A program made the position numbers and the translations under genes. 7,092 nucleotides of DNA from an uncultured Plesiomonas sp. (GTDB lineage: Bacteria; Pseudomonadota; Gammaproteobacteria; Enterobacterales; CAMTGL01). Position 1 is the first letter of the stretch, and each line of letters begins with the position of its first letter. A model generated the notes under the pieces. It was not told the DNA's origin and searched no databases. It saw nothing but the letters and a program-made list of their open reading frames with translations. Shown piece after piece: positions 5,747 through 7,092 of this stretch. Location: NCBI GenBank assembly GCA_947071955.1, contig CAMTGL010000106.1, positions 1 through 7,092 of the forward strand, written 5' to 3'.

Positions 5747-6739
5747 ATGAGCAGAGAATTTATCCAGCGCCAGCAGCAAATCAGCTTTGTAAAAACCTAC
5801 TTTTCCGATCAACTGGCACAACACCTTGATCTGGTGGAAGTGCAGGGGCCAATTTTGAGCCAAGTGGGTGATGGCATTCAGGATAACTTGTCGGGCAGTG
5901 AGCAAGCTGTGCAAGTGAAGGTAAAAACCTTGCCACAAGCACAGTTTGAGGTGGTGCATTCATTGGCAAAATGGAAGCGCCATACACTAGGACGTTACGG
6001 TTTTCAGGCCGGAGAGGGGATCTTCACGCACATGAAGGCACTACGCCCTGATGAAGACCGGCTGTCGGCTATTCACTCTGTGTATGTTGATCAGTGGGAT
6101 TGGGAGCGGGTGATGCCTGAAGCTGAGCGTACGCCAGCCTATCTGCAACAGACAGTACAGAAAATTTACCGTGCCATTAAGCAGACCGAGCGTGCTGTGT
6201 GCGCCGAGTATGGGTTAACGCCATTCCTGCCATCTGATATCCAGTTTATGCACAGTGAGCAGTTGTTGCAGCGTTATCCAGAGCTCAGTGCCAAAGAGCG
6301 CGAGCGGGCGATTGCCAAAGAGTTGGGTGCGGTATTCCTGATGGGTATCGGCGGGGCACTGTCAAACGGTGATGCGCACGACTGCCGCGCCCCCGATTAT
6401 GATGACTGGAGCTCTGCGGGGATTGAGGGCTTGGCCGGTTTAAACGGTGATATTTTAGTTTGGAACCCGGTGCTGGATGATGTGCTTGAGCTGTCATCAA
6501 TGGGGATTCGGGTAGATGCTGCCGCACTGCAACATCAGCTGGCACTGACCGGTGATGAGGCGCGTTTAAGTCAGGCATGGCATCAGAACCTGTTGCAGGG
6601 TGCGATGCCGCAAACTATTGGCGGCGGTATCGGGCAATCACGGCTGACCATGTTGTTGTTGCAACGCCCGCATATCGGGCAGGTGCAGTGTGGTGTCTGG
6701 CCGAGCGCATTACAGCATGAAGTGAGCGGGTTATTGTGA
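5747..6739 (+). CDS. asnA: Aspartate--ammonia ligase (asparagine synthetase A)
   Basis: AsnA makes asparagine in the cytoplasm from aspartate, ammonia and ATP, releasing AMP and pyrophosphate; it uses ammonia, not glutamine. The 330 residues equal the E. coli length. The fold is that of class II aminoacyl-tRNA synthetases. Family stretches are GDGIQDNLSG (41-50, with Asp46), FEVVHSLAKWKR (67-78), HSVYVDQWDWE (110-120), APDYDDW (215-221, Asp219), NGDILVWNP (233-241, Asp235) and the motif-3-like GGGIGQSRL (292-300, Arg299); these acidic residues and the arginine keep the E. coli numbering. No break or missing residue is seen. ATG 5747 is preceded by a modest AGAAGAG ribosome site. It is transcribed away from asnC, its expected activator; I could not identify a convincing sigma-70 promoter. 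A strong terminator follows. Confidence 0.97.
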   Translation: MSREFIQRQQQISFVKTYFSDQLAQHLDLVEVQGPILSQVGDGIQDNLSGSEQAVQVKVKTLPQAQFEVVHSLAKWKRHTLGRYGFQAGEGIFTHMKALRPDEDRLSAIHSVYVDQWDWERVMPEAERTPAYLQQTVQKIYRAIKQTERAVCAEYGLTPFLPSDIQFMHSEQLLQRYPELSAKERERAIAKELGAVFLMGIGGALSNGDAHDCRAPDYDDWSSAGIEGLAGLNGDILVWNPVLDDVLELSSMGIRVDAAALQHQLALTGDEARLSQAWHQNLLQGAMPQTIGGGIGQSRLTMLLLQRPHIGQVQCGVWPSALQHEVSGLL

Positions 6740-6789
6740 TCTGACACTATCTCTTTTTCTGAACTGTTCGGTATCAACCCGTCGGTATA

Positions 6790-6828
6790 AAAACGCCCCT
6801 GAGTAGCATGGCTGCTCAGGGGCGTTTT
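6790..6828. terminator. Bidirectional intrinsic terminator between asnA and the transferase gene
   Basis: An 18-bp stem (6790-6807 with 6811-6828, one G-U wobble, loop ATG) has a GC-rich core CGCCCCTGAG/CTCAGGGGCG. It is flanked by TTTTGTT on the plus side and by a five-T run on the minus side, so it can end transcripts from both converging genes. Confidence 0.9.
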
Positions 6829-6839
6829 GTTAACGAAAA

Positions 6840-6860
6840 TGAGTGGCTGTTAGCCACTCA
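6840..6860 (-). terminator. Second intrinsic terminator, for the transferase gene
   Basis: A 9-bp perfect stem TGAGTGGCT (6840-6848) and AGCCACTCA (6852-6860) with a GTT loop lies just after the stop of the minus-strand gene and is followed on that strand by TTTTCGTT. It stands in tandem with the bidirectional terminator beyond it. Confidence 0.7.
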
Positions 6861-6867
6861 ACGGTGG

Positions 6868-7092
6868 TTAAATCAGCCCTTCGGCTTTGAGTGTTTGCTG
6901 TACAGCCGGACGCGCGCCGATACGGGCAAGATACGCTTGTACATGTGGATACGGAGCAAAATCAATTTTCAGCGGTGTTGCCCAGCCAAGTACGGTAAAC
7001 ATATAGGCATCGGCAATCGAGAAGGTTGCACCAGTAACATACTCTTGCTGTGCAAACTGCTGATCTAAATAGGCTCTGTGTCGTATACACAT
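6868..7092 (-). CDS. gstA: Glutathione S-transferase, C-terminal part (partial)
   Basis: This is the C-terminal helical domain of a cytosolic glutathione S-transferase, which conjugates glutathione to electrophiles. The segment TFSIADAYMFTVLGWA contains the conserved N-capping box and hydrophobic staple of the family (S/T-x-x-D: SIAD), and the end, RPAVQQTLKAEGL, resembles my memory of E. coli GstA. About 70 genuine residues are visible, from the TAA at 6870-6868 up to about 7075. The rest of the gene, including the N-terminal thioredoxin-like glutathione-binding domain, is outside the window. The last five codons (7078-7092) are suspect: they overlap a Tn5 mosaic-end-like sequence at 7076-7092 and read MCIRH, which does not look like the family, so the ATG at the edge is not a real start. 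It converges on asnA with two terminators between. Confidence 0.85.
   Translation of the reverse strand: MCIRHRAYLDQQFAQQEYVTGATFSIADAYMFTVLGWATPLKIDFAPYPHVQAYLARIGARPAVQQTLKAEGLI
7076..7092. other. Tn5 mosaic-end / Nextera adapter-like sequence at the edge
   Basis: CTGTGTCGTATACACAT matches the first 17 bases of the Tn5 mosaic end CTGTCTCTTATACACATCT at 15 positions, and runs exactly to the end of the window. This is most simply residual transposase adapter at a contig end. It interrupts the transferase gene. Confidence 0.6.

Noticed and set aside
7076..7092. A genuine Tn5/IS50 insertion
   Set aside because: No transposase or other transposon sequence is visible, and the match is better to the synthetic mosaic end than to the natural IS50 outer end; an adapter remnant is simpler, though beyond-edge sequence cannot be seen.
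1..7092. CRISPR arrays, tRNA or rRNA genes, prophage or toxin-antitoxin genes
   Set aside because: I saw no regularly spaced repeats, cloverleaf-like segments, conserved rRNA sequence or typical partner genes.

Overview
The window is chromosomal DNA from a gammaproteobacterium close to the Enterobacterales. AsnC and AsnA are very similar, from memory, to the E. coli proteins, and the divergent asnC-asnA pair is the E. coli arrangement. The flanking genes differ: E. coli has mioC next to asnC, while here a diguanylate cyclase sits there and a glutathione S-transferase lies beyond asnA. A Plesiomonas-like organism is a weak guess. The window looks like a contig piece: a gene is cut at each end, and the last 17 bases resemble a Tn5 mosaic end/Nextera adapter.

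Layout. (1) 2-2587 (+): most of a SNF2-family helicase, open through the left edge, followed by a 12-bp perfect hairpin. (2) 2588-3616: an AT-rich kilobase. Its best supported content is a 42-codon, very basic small gene on the minus strand (3040-3168). It has a strong Shine-Dalgarno, a plausible sigma-70 promoter, a CRP-like site and two T/A tracts upstream. (3) 3617-4960 (+): a membrane-anchored diguanylate cyclase with intact GGEEF and RxxD sites; its sensor half is much richer in AT than its catalytic half. (4) 5059-5520 (-) asnC and 5747-6739 (+) asnA, divergent, with a 12-bp palindrome near the asnC promoter and a possible 19-codon leader ORF just before asnA. (5) Two hairpin terminators separate asnA from the convergent glutathione S-transferase gene (6868 to the right edge, -).

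How the genes relate. Only asnC and asnA form an evident functional unit: the regulator senses asparagine and controls the ammonia-dependent asparagine synthetase. The helicase, the cyclase and the transferase look like independent transcription units, each bounded by hairpins. I found no CRISPR array, tRNA, rRNA, insertion sequence or phage gene. No new multi-gene system is evident. The most notable possible novelties are the small basic gene with its elaborate upstream region and the short ORF ahead of asnA. The right-edge sequence is most likely a technical artefact.
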